From a virus, in IMG/VR virus record IMGVR_UViG_3300025872_000278, positions 1 through 25,350 of that record: 25,350 nt of DNA. One strand, written 5' to 3'. The notes beneath the pieces were generated by a model. The model worked only from the letters and a program-made list of their open reading frames with translations, was not told where the DNA came from and made no database searches. Positions 13,731 through 21,677 of the stretch are shown piece after piece. Position 1 is the first letter of the stretch, and each line of letters starts with the position of its first letter. The translations under genes and the position numbers were made by a program.

Positions 13731-14921
13731 CTACTTCACTCCGTAATAGGCGACCGTTCCGTTGCCCGCGAAGTTTCCGGCCGACGTCGTGATCGTGATG
13801 CTGGTAGAGAGATTGGAGATGCTCGAGGCGCCTTCCGCCCCGGTGTGGGTGAAGAGGTAGCCTGACGACAGCTCTATGATCGCGAAAATGCTCTTCGCCA
13901 CCATCGCGGAATACAGAACCACTCCGCCGATGGAGACAGAGGCCGAATTTACAGTGGACGATGTGGGATCGACGTTCTTCACGACTGCGAGGACAAACTT
14001 GTATGACGACAAGTCAAGTCCGGACAGTGTGAAGGACGGAGAGGTGTTGTTCGTGGCGACAGAGCCAAGGAGGTAGCAGCCGACAATGCTGTCGCTGGTC
14101 GTCAGGATGCGACTGGCGGCGTTACCTGCCATGTTGGCAATGCTGAGATAGGCGCCCCGCCACGGGGAGGCATTTTCCAGGAAGCGGATCTGATCAAAGG
14201 CCATCTCGACCAGGAGATTGCCGTTCAGAATTGAGTTGCCGTGCTTCTCGAACAGCAGCGCTCCGCCGTAACTGATGTCCGTTGATTTGGCGATGAGCGG
14301 TGCGCGTGCGATACCACCATTGAAGGTCTGCTGCAGTGAGAACGCATTCTGCGAATCGGTCCGGGCATAGCTCCCGGCGGCCTGCTTTGCATCGAGCGCG
14401 GCCTGAAGGCCTGACACATCGGCGACGGCATGCACATGGGTGGCATTTGCCTTTGTTGCGCCGAGCGTGTCGACATAAGCGGTGGTCGCAAGCCTTGTGG
14501 AATTGTTACCCTGTGCCTGGGTGGGCGCCGTGGGTGTGCCAGTCAGCGCCGGAGATGCGAGGGGCGCCTTGACGTCGAGCGAAGTCTGAAGGCCTGATAC
14601 ATCGGCAATGACATGGGAATGAACGCTGCTCGCCTTCCCGTTGAGAGCCACCTGGGCTGCTGCGGAGACCGGTTTTGCCGTATCGGACGTATTGTCAACG
14701 CTGGAGAGCCCGACATCACTCTTGGTCAGGGTGACCTGACCCGTGCGGCCGGCAACGGTTGTAACAGCGCCAACCTCGACGATGACCTCGCCGCCATCGC
14801 TTTTCTTCAGATAGAGCTTGCCGTCTGTCGTATTGACCGCGAGTTCGCCCAGCGCCAGATCGGCGGTGGCAGGCGCCTTGCCGGCGACAGCCGAGCGCCG
14901 GAGCCGGATGAGATTGGCCAT
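13731..14921 (-). CDS. Tail fibre protein
   Basis: The 396-aa protein shares its N-terminal block (MANLIRLRRS, then K-L-Y-L-K-K-S-D-G-G) with the 327-aa protein at 2171-3154, so the two are paralogous at their attachment end. Then come V-G-L-S-S-V-D-N-T-S-D, two H-x-H segments (HSH at residues 101-103 and HVH at 162-164, each followed by A-D-V-S-G-L-Q), and one copy of the K-A-P-L-A-S-P repeat at 118-150. The last 200 residues form a separate, less repetitive domain ending G-T-V-A-Y-Y-G-V-K, probably the receptor-binding tip. GGAGG precedes the ATG. The 112-aa gene downstream may be its chaperone. Confidence 0.8.
   Translation of the reverse strand: MANLIRLRRSAVAGKAPATADLALGELAVNTTDGKLYLKKSDGGEVIVEVGAVTTVAGRTGQVTLTKSDVGLSSVDNTSDTAKPVSAAAQVALNGKASSVHSHVIADVSGLQTSLDVKAPLASPALTGTPTAPTQAQGNNSTRLATTAYVDTLGATKANATHVHAVADVSGLQAALDAKQAAGSYARTDSQNAFSLQQTFNGGIARAPLIAKSTDISYGGALLFEKHGNSILNGNLLVEMAFDQIRFLENASPWRGAYLSIANMAGNAASRILTTSDSIVGCYLLGSVATNNTSPSFTLSGLDLSSYKFVLAVVKNVDPTSSTVNSASVSIGGVVLYSAMVAKSIFAIIELSSGYLFTHTGAEGASSISNLSTSITITTSAGNFAGNGTVAYYGVK
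14472..14570 (-). repeat. Third copy of the fibre repeat
   Basis: This stretch encodes K-A-P-L-A-S-P-A-L-T-G-T-P-T-A-P-T, then R-L-A-T-T-A-Y-V, a diverged copy of the two units at 2450-2848. It places a short stretch of shared sequence in two genes more than 11 kb apart in the same orientation, so recombination between them would delete the DNA between. Confidence 0.7.
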
Positions 14922-14945
14922 GTAGCCTCCGGGAATGGATTGGGA

Positions 14946-16142
14946 TCAGTAGGCGCCGCCGTCGAGAAGTGACGTGGGCATCAGGAAGCGGGCATCGGCT
15001 TCAGGTCTCGACCAGACGTCGGAGAGGATGAAGATCGACTTCTCGACCTCTATCAGGTCGCCGGCCAGGGTGGGCGATGCGAGTGTCAGCGTCGTGCCAT
15101 TGCTGGCGGTAAAGCCCGTGCCGGCGATGAGCCGCAACCCGTTGCGATAGACGGTGAGGCGCCCGACATCGTATCCGCCCGACACCACGAAGCTCATCTG
15201 GCCAGCAGTCGCCGTGAAGGTCTCCGTTGCAGACGACCGGAACACGCTCGAGGCCGCGACGATCCAAACGGCTCCGGTATAGACCTTCATAAGGTTGGAG
15301 CCGGTATCGAACCAGAGGACCCCTGGGGTCAGGGCGTTTCCGAGTGCGTCCGACGTCGGCGCCACGCTCGATGCCCCGGCATACTTGCTGCCCAGCCCCG
15401 CCAGCATGGTCTGGGCGGTGGCCGCCGCAGAGGACGCCACATCGGCGCTCCCCGCCGCGGCAATGGCAGAGACATTAGCCTGGGCCTTCGACGCAGCCGC
15501 AAGGTTTGCCGAATTGGCAGCGCTCGCCGCCTGGGAGGCGGCTGCCTGCTGGCTGGTCGCCGCCTGCTGGGCACTCTGCGCCGCGGCCGTCACCGAGACC
15601 GACATGCTCATGGCCGCATCGAGAATGGCCGAGGCCAGAACCGGATCAGTGGTCGCAGTGATGAACCAGTCGGAACGGGTCCCTGCCCCGCCCGTGGCCG
15701 TGACCAGAATGGAGAGCTCGCCCGACCACGGGTCGTAGGCATTGAGCCTGCCCGCCAGCCAGTTCTCCGGCGCGATCTCGCTCGTCACCACCAGGAAGCC
15801 AGCCGGCGCAAAGCGCTGCCGGTCATCCGGACCGATGACAAGGCTTCGGATTCCTGCCTCCACGGCGAGCTGACTATTGGAGCGCGCCGTGAACAGCGCT
15901 CCCAGATGGGAGGCCGTCTCGATCCGCTCGCGGATGACGATCGCTTCCTGCAGGATCGGCAGCAGCGCCTCGTCGATCTTGCCCAGCGCCACGTCCTCGA
16001 AGCGCTCCACCTGCTCGTCCCAGCCGACGGCTTTTTCCTCGACGGCGTGGAGGCGCAGGTCGACGTCCTCATGGACGCCGTTGAAGTAGCTGGCCTGGAC
16101 CTCGTCGTCGTCGGCGACGCGGTAGCGGTCGAAGCGGCGCAT
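14946..16142 (-). CDS. Tail appendage / fibre protein with Ala-rich coil
   Basis: The 398-aa protein has an N-terminal domain of about 165 residues (M-R-R-F-D-R-Y-R-V-A-D-D-D-E-V, then D-P-W-S-G-E-L), an Ala/Ser/Gln-rich stretch at about 175-245 (A-A-Q-S-A-Q-Q-A-A-T-S-Q-Q-A-A-A) typical of trimeric coiled-coil stalks in phage fibres, then G-V-L-W-F-D-T-G-S-N-L-M-K-V-Y-T-G and a C-terminal domain with D-V-G-R-L-T-V-Y-R-N-G. It ends S-L-L-D-G-G-A-Y, like two other appendage proteins in this prophage. The order (DUF4815-like, 60-aa, this, fibre) suggests it joins baseplate and fibre. Confidence 0.75.
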   Translation of the reverse strand: MRRFDRYRVADDDEVQASYFNGVHEDVDLRLHAVEEKAVGWDEQVERFEDVALGKIDEALLPILQEAIVIRERIETASHLGALFTARSNSQLAVEAGIRSLVIGPDDRQRFAPAGFLVVTSEIAPENWLAGRLNAYDPWSGELSILVTATGGAGTRSDWFITATTDPVLASAILDAAMSMSVSVTAAAQSAQQAATSQQAAASQAASAANSANLAAASKAQANVSAIAAAGSADVASSAAATAQTMLAGLGSKYAGASSVAPTSDALGNALTPGVLWFDTGSNLMKVYTGAVWIVAASSVFRSSATETFTATAGQMSFVVSGGYDVGRLTVYRNGLRLIAGTGFTASNGTTLTLASPTLAGDLIEVEKSIFILSDVWSRPEADARFLMPTSLLDGGAY

Positions 16143-16146
16143 CGGG

Positions 16147-16329
16147 TCAGACCTTCGTGAAGGTGTTCACCGAGGCCCTGATCGTCTCGAGGATCGTGCC
16201 CGACACGGTGACGTCAGGATCGTTGGGGTGAAGGGCGATGCCAACCACACGGACGGGGCGCGCGAGCTCCACCCGGTACATGGCCTCCGGATCGATGGTC
16301 TCGGCTTCGGGTTCGGTTCGCTTTGCCAT
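16147..16329 (-). CDS. Small phage protein of unknown function
   Basis: The 60-aa product has an acidic start (K-R-T-E-P-E-A-E) and a short beta-like core (Y-R-V-E-L-A-R-P-V-R-V-V-G-I-A-L), ending V-N-T-F-T-K-V. AGGAGG is well placed before the ATG, and the gene is tightly packed between the 814-aa and 398-aa genes. The pattern of a polar head and a core around a P-V-x-V segment recalls small baseplate or fibre partner proteins, but no family can be named. Confidence 0.6.
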   Translation of the reverse strand: MAKRTEPEAETIDPEAMYRVELARPVRVVGIALHPNDPDVTVSGTILETIRASVNTFTKV

Positions 16330-16342
16330 GCCTTGAGCCTCC

Positions 16343-18787
16343 TCAGATGGCGGTGTCGATGCGCTGCTCGATGTGGAAAAGCTGGCCGGCGGAACTCGCC
16401 CCGCCCGTCAGTTTGATCTTGAAGGCGGAGATCGCGGTGGCGAAAGTGAAGAGGTATTCCTTCTCGAGGTCGTTGGCGCGGTCAGAGGCCGGGACATTGC
16501 GGGTGACGACGGCAGCGGGCGAGACACTCGTGCCGTAGCTCGCACCCGTCAGCAGCGTCACGCCCACCGTGTGCTGGGCAGCGACGAAGGGATAGGCCCG
16601 GATCACCACCCGCACCTGCTTCGTCGTCATGCCGACGGGCAGCGTGCGTGGCGTCGAGACATGGGTGAAGGCAGTCTTCGCTCTGGAGACACGTACCTGG
16701 CTGTCGGTCGCGTGAATGACCGGCATCAGCTCCGGGGTTCCTGTCATGACCGCCCGCATGGGAAGAACGGCGGGCAGGCTCCCAAGAAAATCGGGCGTGG
16801 TCTCCGAGATCGAGTACCAGGTGTCGTCGACCCGCACCTGGTAGGTGAGGTTCGTGGCATCGGGCACGATCTGCGGCGCCAGGATGTCGATGTCGGCAAT
16901 GCCGCCCGCGAGCTGCAGGGGTTTCAGCTCGACCGAGACCCGCGTGGCGGCGAACTTCGCCACATGAACCTTGAAGCGGATGTCCTTGGTGAGATCGCCG
17001 AGGAGATACTGCCCGTCGGTCGAGAAGAACAGCGTGCCTGAGGTGAAGTTCGAGCCGGAGACGGTGCCAATGTAGTGGGCGCCACCGGTGATGACGAGGA
17101 GCGCATAGCGCCCGCCCTGCTTGAGAAGTGTCGGGCGGAAGGGAAACAGCGTCCATTCCGGAAAGCGCTTGAGATTGGCTTGCGCCAGGGTCGACTGGGC
17201 GAGCACCCGGTTCGGATTGGGGGTGCCATCGGAGCGCGTCTCGCACAGCGCCACCGTGACATTGCCGGTAGGACCGATCTGGGTGAGGCCGAGTGACAGG
17301 CCGGTGCAATAGCGCGCCTGGCCGTTGACGAAGGTCTGGCCGATCTGGACACCCTGGACGGTCGAGAGGATGGGCTGGTAGTCCCAGTAGATCTCCTCGA
17401 AGGTGTCGGTCCAGAATTGCCGCACCCGGTACCAGGCATGGGCGGCGTGGCGGCCCACGGCGGTCGGGATGTTGCCGTTGGCGTCCCGGACCTCGAAGGT
17501 CTCGCCGTTCTTGGTGAATATGCCCGTCACCGAATTGTACTGCCCGCCCGACCAGAAGCTCGAATTGGTGCAGACATTGCGGGTGACGCCGTAGCGGATG
17601 CGGGTGCGGCTGATCGAGCGCTGGATCAGCTGGTGGGAGGCGAACTGGTAATCCGCGAGCGGGATCGCCTGCACGGTCTCGTTGGCGACCGGCGCGCCCA
17701 CCACAAGCGAGTCGATGCTCGTATAGTTGGGGACCATCAGCCCGTCGGCCGTCATGGTGACGGAGCCGTTGATCGGATTGTCGAGCTGTAGAGCGGAAAG
17801 AGCCGTCGCCGCCCAGGGGAAGCGCACGCCTTCCTCGATCAGGGCGTCGTAACCTGCCACGGTGTCATCGCTCTCGTCGTCCGTGAGGAACTGGTCGGCG
17901 CCATAGAGGGAATTGAGATCGGAGAGGTCGAGGTTCTCCTTCACGATGGCGAGGTTCGAGGCAATGGCGGTGATCTGGCCGGCCACCAGGTCGGCGAAAG
18001 CCTTCATCTGGGCCTTGATCACCGAGAGATCGGCCTCGATGGATGCCGTGATGTTGCGGCGGAGCTCGTCGAGGGCTCGCCGCAGCGCTGCGATCTGGGC
18101 GGCGAGGTCGGCGAACTCCGCCCGGGTGGGGAGGCTGTCGACGCGGCGGCCAAGAGTGGCAAGGTCCGACAGGAGCCCATCCAGCACCTGCCCGACCCTG
18201 AGCTGCCAGGATGTGATGGCATCAAGGCGCTCCTTGGCGGCATCGAGCTCCGGAACGGCAAAGTCGGTGCGCATGGTGACGGAGACGATGCCGGCCGTGC
18301 CGATCAGCACATCGGCCAAGGGGACATAGGCTTCAGGAACAGCCGGGCGCTGTGGATCGGCACTTTCCGAGCCCGGCACCACCGACACCTGCGCCACCCG
18401 CTCCTGCACCATGGCGACCGACTGCGGCTCGGTGGCCCTCGTCGTCACGTTGATGAGGAAGTCGCGGGGCTCGATCTCGGAATCGATGGTCTGGCCGTAG
18501 GCGACGAGCGTCACGATGCGCTGGGCCGCGGCCGGAAGATAGGTGGACAGGCTCACGGCCTGGGTCACGTCATGGGCGAAGATCTTGCCTGCCGTATAGA
18601 GACGTCCCGCCCCCACCTGCACGGTGGTGGCGCTGTCGCGCGTCGACAGGAACCCGGCATAGCCCTTGCCGCTGACGAGGAGGTCGTTGACCACGTCCTC
18701 GAAGGTCCGGGACGCATAGGTCTGGATAGAATTGAGATCGCTGAAGGTCACGTTCTGGCGCGACCGGAAGATGCGTTGCTTTTCCAT
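16343..18787 (-). CDS. Large baseplate/appendage protein, DUF4815-like
   Basis: The 814-aa protein opens with R-Q-N-V-T-F-S-D-L-N-S-I-Q-T-Y and an N-terminal half resembling DUF4815 phage proteins. Residues about 190-290 form a long helical coil (L-A-A-Q-I-A-A-L-R-R-A-L-D-E-L-R-R-N). A beta-rich C-terminal half follows with W-S-G-G-Q-Y-N, F-W-T-D-T-F-E-E-I-Y-W-D-Y-Q, and a C-terminal K-I-K-L-T-G-G. It directly follows gpI, where P2 has the fibre gene H. It is probably a large structural appendage of the baseplate that carries the other fibre proteins. P2 has no counterpart I can name. Confidence 0.65.
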   Translation of the reverse strand: MEKQRIFRSRQNVTFSDLNSIQTYASRTFEDVVNDLLVSGKGYAGFLSTRDSATTVQVGAGRLYTAGKIFAHDVTQAVSLSTYLPAAAQRIVTLVAYGQTIDSEIEPRDFLINVTTRATEPQSVAMVQERVAQVSVVPGSESADPQRPAVPEAYVPLADVLIGTAGIVSVTMRTDFAVPELDAAKERLDAITSWQLRVGQVLDGLLSDLATLGRRVDSLPTRAEFADLAAQIAALRRALDELRRNITASIEADLSVIKAQMKAFADLVAGQITAIASNLAIVKENLDLSDLNSLYGADQFLTDDESDDTVAGYDALIEEGVRFPWAATALSALQLDNPINGSVTMTADGLMVPNYTSIDSLVVGAPVANETVQAIPLADYQFASHQLIQRSISRTRIRYGVTRNVCTNSSFWSGGQYNSVTGIFTKNGETFEVRDANGNIPTAVGRHAAHAWYRVRQFWTDTFEEIYWDYQPILSTVQGVQIGQTFVNGQARYCTGLSLGLTQIGPTGNVTVALCETRSDGTPNPNRVLAQSTLAQANLKRFPEWTLFPFRPTLLKQGGRYALLVITGGAHYIGTVSGSNFTSGTLFFSTDGQYLLGDLTKDIRFKVHVAKFAATRVSVELKPLQLAGGIADIDILAPQIVPDATNLTYQVRVDDTWYSISETTPDFLGSLPAVLPMRAVMTGTPELMPVIHATDSQVRVSRAKTAFTHVSTPRTLPVGMTTKQVRVVIRAYPFVAAQHTVGVTLLTGASYGTSVSPAAVVTRNVPASDRANDLEKEYLFTFATAISAFKIKLTGGASSAGQLFHIEQRIDTAI

Positions 18788-18793
18788 CTAGGA

Positions 18794-20035
18794 CTACCTT
18801 TCGAGCCACTCGCCGAGGCGGAGGCGTGCAAATGACTTGCCGTCGCCGAAGCGGACGGGGCTGTGGGCCTTCGAGTTCAGGAACAGCGTGTCGCGCACCG
18901 ACTGGCTGATGCGGACGGCGTCAACGGCATTGAGAAGACCGAGCGTGTCGTCCTCGACCAGGTGATCGTCGACATATTCGAGTGCGGCTTCAGGCTTCCG
19001 GCCCTCAATGCGAACGGTAAGTTCGGCCGTGTAAGGATCGAGCCGGAACCGGGCCGTGTCGACGAAATCCGTCGAAACGGGCAGCTGGGTCGCCCTGTCC
19101 ATGTCGAAGAGCCGGATGCTGTCGTAGATGCGGAACCGGGCGCGCGACTCCACCAGCCAGACAAGATCGATGGGCACATCGTCGGCGAACAGACTGACCT
19201 CGTCGGTCGATTCCGTGCTCACGCGCTCCGGCCAGGTGGTCACCGGCGTGAGCGACGGCCTCACGAGGTTGTAGGCGTAGCCGCCGATCGTCTCATCAGG
19301 CGCTGCGGCAAACGAGATGATCCGGTTCGGCGTATCGGGATCGTCGAGGAAGCCCTGAGAGGCAACATCGTCGGCAAACCACAACCCGCCCGCTTTCCCA
19401 GGCAGGATGATCTGCTCGAAGTAGCGCCCGTCCCCGGTGGAGACCTCCGACCACAGGAGAGCAACTTCAATTCCATTGCGGTACAGAATCGCCTGGCGAC
19501 CCAAGGCTTCCCCCGGGTTTAGACCGTCATCTGCAAAGAAGGCGGGACCGTCTGTTGCCCCCAGATAGGCGTCCACATAATCGGCGGGACCGGTCAGGGC
19601 GCTGACCCGGTCGAAGCCATCCTTCGCAAATGTGCGAATGCGGATCTCCGGAAACTGCCGGACCCATTCCCGGCGGTCGTCCTCTCCGAAGGCCGGAGCC
19701 GCAAAGAAGTCGGAACGTGGCGTAATGGTGCGGACCAGATCAGCGCCGACCAGCGACAGGTAGGCCCGGAAGCCTGCTTCCGTGGTCTTGAGCCGGTGCA
19801 ATCGCGCCTGTTCGGCAATGACCCAGCGTTTGCGCGCTTCCGGCCATTCCGGATCCCACAGATCGACCGAGCGCTCCAGCGCCAGGAAGGGCAGAAGCTC
19901 CGCCGGGCAGGCCCAGGGATCAGTGACGTCGGAAACCAAATAGGCCGGAAGTTCCGCCCCTTTGGCAGAGGCCAGCGAGACGGCTTTTTCAAACTCAGTC
20001 GAATTGCGCGGGAGGAGATCGGCCTCCTCAGACAT
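18794..20035 (-). CDS. I: Tail protein I, extended
   Basis: The first about 170 residues match P2 gpI (176 aa): L-L-P-R-N-S-T-E-F-E-K-A, D-P-W-A-C-P-A-E-L-L-P-F-L-A, the S-V-D-L-W-D-P-E-W-P block, and R-K-R-W-V-I-A-E-Q-A-R-L-H-R-L-K-T-T-E. The remaining about 240 residues are extra, with beta-like segments (I-L-Y-R-N-G-I-E-V-A-L-L-W) and a C-terminus L-R-L-G-E-W-L-E-R. The start overlaps the gpJ stop by eight bases. gpI forms the baseplate wedge with gpJ; the extension may provide the docking surface for the DUF4815-like protein. Confidence 0.85.
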   Translation of the reverse strand: MSEEADLLPRNSTEFEKAVSLASAKGAELPAYLVSDVTDPWACPAELLPFLALERSVDLWDPEWPEARKRWVIAEQARLHRLKTTEAGFRAYLSLVGADLVRTITPRSDFFAAPAFGEDDRREWVRQFPEIRIRTFAKDGFDRVSALTGPADYVDAYLGATDGPAFFADDGLNPGEALGRQAILYRNGIEVALLWSEVSTGDGRYFEQIILPGKAGGLWFADDVASQGFLDDPDTPNRIISFAAAPDETIGGYAYNLVRPSLTPVTTWPERVSTESTDEVSLFADDVPIDLVWLVESRARFRIYDSIRLFDMDRATQLPVSTDFVDTARFRLDPYTAELTVRIEGRKPEAALEYVDDHLVEDDTLGLLNAVDAVRISQSVRDTLFLNSKAHSPVRFGDGKSFARLRLGEWLER

Positions 20036-20888
20036 CGCGCACCGCCACGTTGACGGTGATGCCGGTGCAATAGGGCGCCTCGTCGGGCTTCACGAAGACA
20101 TCCGTGACCGGCGAAATGGCCTCGACCCGCTCGGCATTCGGCACATGGGCGGCACGCCAGAGGCCTGACGCCGCCACCGTGACGCCGATCCTGTGCCGCT
20201 CCTCCACATAGGCTTGCAGGGCAGTAGTCGCATTCGCCCTAACGGTGACGGGATCCTGCCCAAGCGCCACATGCACGGTGACAGAGACTACGTAGGGCAC
20301 GATCTTCGCCCCGACCACGGTGACGACATCCGTCGCCGGCGCTCCGTCTTCGGCCAGAAGCTTGGCTCGGACCTTCTCGATGACTGCGGATGTAACCGCG
20401 CCCTGCCTCTCATTCCCCAGCAGCACGACATCCACATGTCCACGGCCGCGCGCCACCACCCCGACATCCTTGAGGTCCGGAAACGCTGCCTGCAGGGCAA
20501 GGAAGCGGTAGGACCCGACCGTCCCGCCATGCGGCATGGCCTCCGGCGCCAGCTGGGTGCGACGGCGGAGCGAGCTGTCGGTTTCTCCTTCGAAACGGCT
20601 GACCCCGTAATAGGCAGCAATGGCATCGAGATTGGAGCCTGCCGCGAAGGCCAGCATGCGCTGCCGCGCGGCGTCGTTGATGCGGGCCCTGAGCAGGAGC
20701 TCACGGTAGGCGAAGACCTCGATCAGCTTGCGCGCCGGCTCACTCTCGAGGTCGATGACGCCGGCGATCGCCGGAAACCTTGCAACAAGATCGTCCCGCA
20801 TCGAGGTCACGATGGTCTCGATGTCCAGTGTCTCAACGACACCGGGATAGGGCAGCGAGGCGAGGTCGAAGACAGCAAAGCGTGTCAT
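20028..20888 (-). CDS. J: Baseplate protein J
   Basis: The 286-aa product matches the baseplate J family (P2 gpJ, 302 aa; T4 gp6 relative). Seen are F-D-L-A-S-L-P-Y-P-G-V, D-L-E-S-E-P-A-R-K-L-I-E-V-F-A-Y-R-E-L-L-L-R, the A-F-A-A-G-S-N-L-D-A-I-A block at about residues 75-90, a helix with R-R-T-Q-L-A-P-E, and a C-terminal domain with V-T-V-R-A-N-A-T-T-A-L-Q-A-Y. The ATG overlaps the gpW stop (ATGA). It builds the baseplate wedge ring. Confidence 0.93.
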   Translation of the reverse strand: MTRFAVFDLASLPYPGVVETLDIETIVTSMRDDLVARFPAIAGVIDLESEPARKLIEVFAYRELLLRARINDAARQRMLAFAAGSNLDAIAAYYGVSRFEGETDSSLRRRTQLAPEAMPHGGTVGSYRFLALQAAFPDLKDVGVVARGRGHVDVVLLGNERQGAVTSAVIEKVRAKLLAEDGAPATDVVTVVGAKIVPYVVSVTVHVALGQDPVTVRANATTALQAYVEERHRIGVTVAASGLWRAAHVPNAERVEAISPVTDVFVKPDEAPYCTGITVNVAVRDV

Positions 20889-21304
20889 AGGTCCTCCTCC
20901 TCGCGAATGATGAGCCCGGCGGCATTGACGTAGCCGTTGACCCGCCTCGCCCCTTCCACCGTGTAATCCCCATAAACAGCACGTGGCCGGTATTCGCCGT
21001 CGAGATAGAAGTGAAGCGCACCCTCGCGGGTCGCCTTCAACACCTTGATCTCGGTGACCCGGAAGCGCGGCTCCCACTGCTCGATTGCCGAGGTAATAGC
21101 GACGAAGAAAGGTGTCACCTCCTCCGGCGTGATCAGCTGGCCCAGCAGCGTCGGAACAAAGGACCCGTACCACTCGCGGATGACCCGCTCTCCGAAGCCC
21201 GTCGTGAAGATGTCCGAGAGGGACTGCAGCACATGGTCCCAGCCGGTGAGGATCCGGCCCGTCGCGGCATCAAGGCCGACAGAGGGATTATTGAGGCTGG
21301 GCAT
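20885..21304 (-). CDS. W: Baseplate wedge protein W (gp25-like)
   Basis: The 139-aa product starts at 21304; the longer frame overlaps the upstream gene and lacks family resemblance. It fits the P2 gpW / T4 gp25 family: G-L-D-A-A-T-G-R-I-L-T-G-W-D-H-V-L-Q-S-L near the start, I-F-T-T-G-F-G-E-R-V-I-R-E-W-Y-G at about residues 35-50, and a C-terminal domain with I-E-Q-W-E-P-R-F-R-V. It links wedges to the sheath and starts sheath assembly. It overlaps the upstream 77-aa gene by 17 bases. Confidence 0.92.
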   Translation of the reverse strand: MPSLNNPSVGLDAATGRILTGWDHVLQSLSDIFTTGFGERVIREWYGSFVPTLLGQLITPEEVTPFFVAITSAIEQWEPRFRVTEIKVLKATREGALHFYLDGEYRPRAVYGDYTVEGARRVNGYVNAAGLIIREEEDL

Positions 21305-21521
21305 CAGCCTCGGGGGCCTGGCGCTTCGGGCGGGCCTTGCGGTCACCAGCATCTTCGGCCGTGGCCGGCAGGGCAACAGCCACATCGAGAGCCGTCAGCG
21401 TGCCGAGCCGCAGCTCATGCTCGGCCTGGCGTTCGGTGAGCTCGAGGACGGTTCCGACCCCGGTGTTGCGATGGGCCGCGACGAACGGGCCCGCCCTCTC
21501 GGTGATGGCGTAGCGTGGCAT
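21288..21521 (-). CDS. Small phage protein between V and W
   Basis: The 77-aa product starts at 21521 after GAAAGGTATCAC. It has an ordered part of about 55 residues (P-R-Y-A-I-T-E-R-A-G-P-F-V-A-A-H-R-N, then L-T-E-R-Q-A-E-H-E-L-R-L-G) and a charged, Pro/Ala-rich tail. T-E-R-Q-A-x-x-x-L-R-x-G recalls short phage proteins found in tail operons, without a known role. P2 has no gene here (V is followed by W). The stretch just upstream holds a strong hairpin and the antisense BrnTA locus. Confidence 0.6.
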   Translation of the reverse strand: MPRYAITERAGPFVAAHRNTGVGTVLELTERQAEHELRLGTLTALDVAVALPATAEDAGDRKARPKRQAPEADAQPQ

Positions 21522-21561
21522 GTGATACCTTTCGAAGGTGGACAGGATTCGGAGCGCCGGG

Positions 21562-21594
21562 GGCCATTCACCGCAGGATCTGCGGAGAATGGCC
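21562..21594. repeat. Near-perfect long hairpin upstream of the 77-aa gene
   Basis: GGCCATTC (21562-21569), A, CCGCAG (21571-21576), GAT, CTGCGG (21580-21585), A, GAATGGCC (21587-21594) fold into a 14-bp stem with one A-A mismatch and a 3-base loop. Neither side has a T tract. TTCACCGCAG from this arm (21567-21576) recurs at 21601-21610. It may be an RNA-processing or binding site, or a terminator of unusual form. Confidence 0.7.
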
Positions 21595-21614
21595 GCCCTA
21601 TTCACCGCAGCCGC

Positions 21615-21677
21615 CCGAATTAACGTACGTACAAAAATGTTGACGATCGCGATTTATTGTAGTAACGGAAAATCCGG
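21615..21677 (+). promoter_or_regulatory. AT-rich BrnTA promoter/operator region
   Basis: An AT-rich stretch in GC-rich surroundings precedes brnT. It has TTGACG at 21640-21645, a possible -35 without a clear -10, and the palindromes GTACGTAC near 21624 and ATCGCGAT near 21646. BrnA proteins repress their own operon through inverted repeats at the promoter, so these are candidate operators. Confidence 0.4.
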
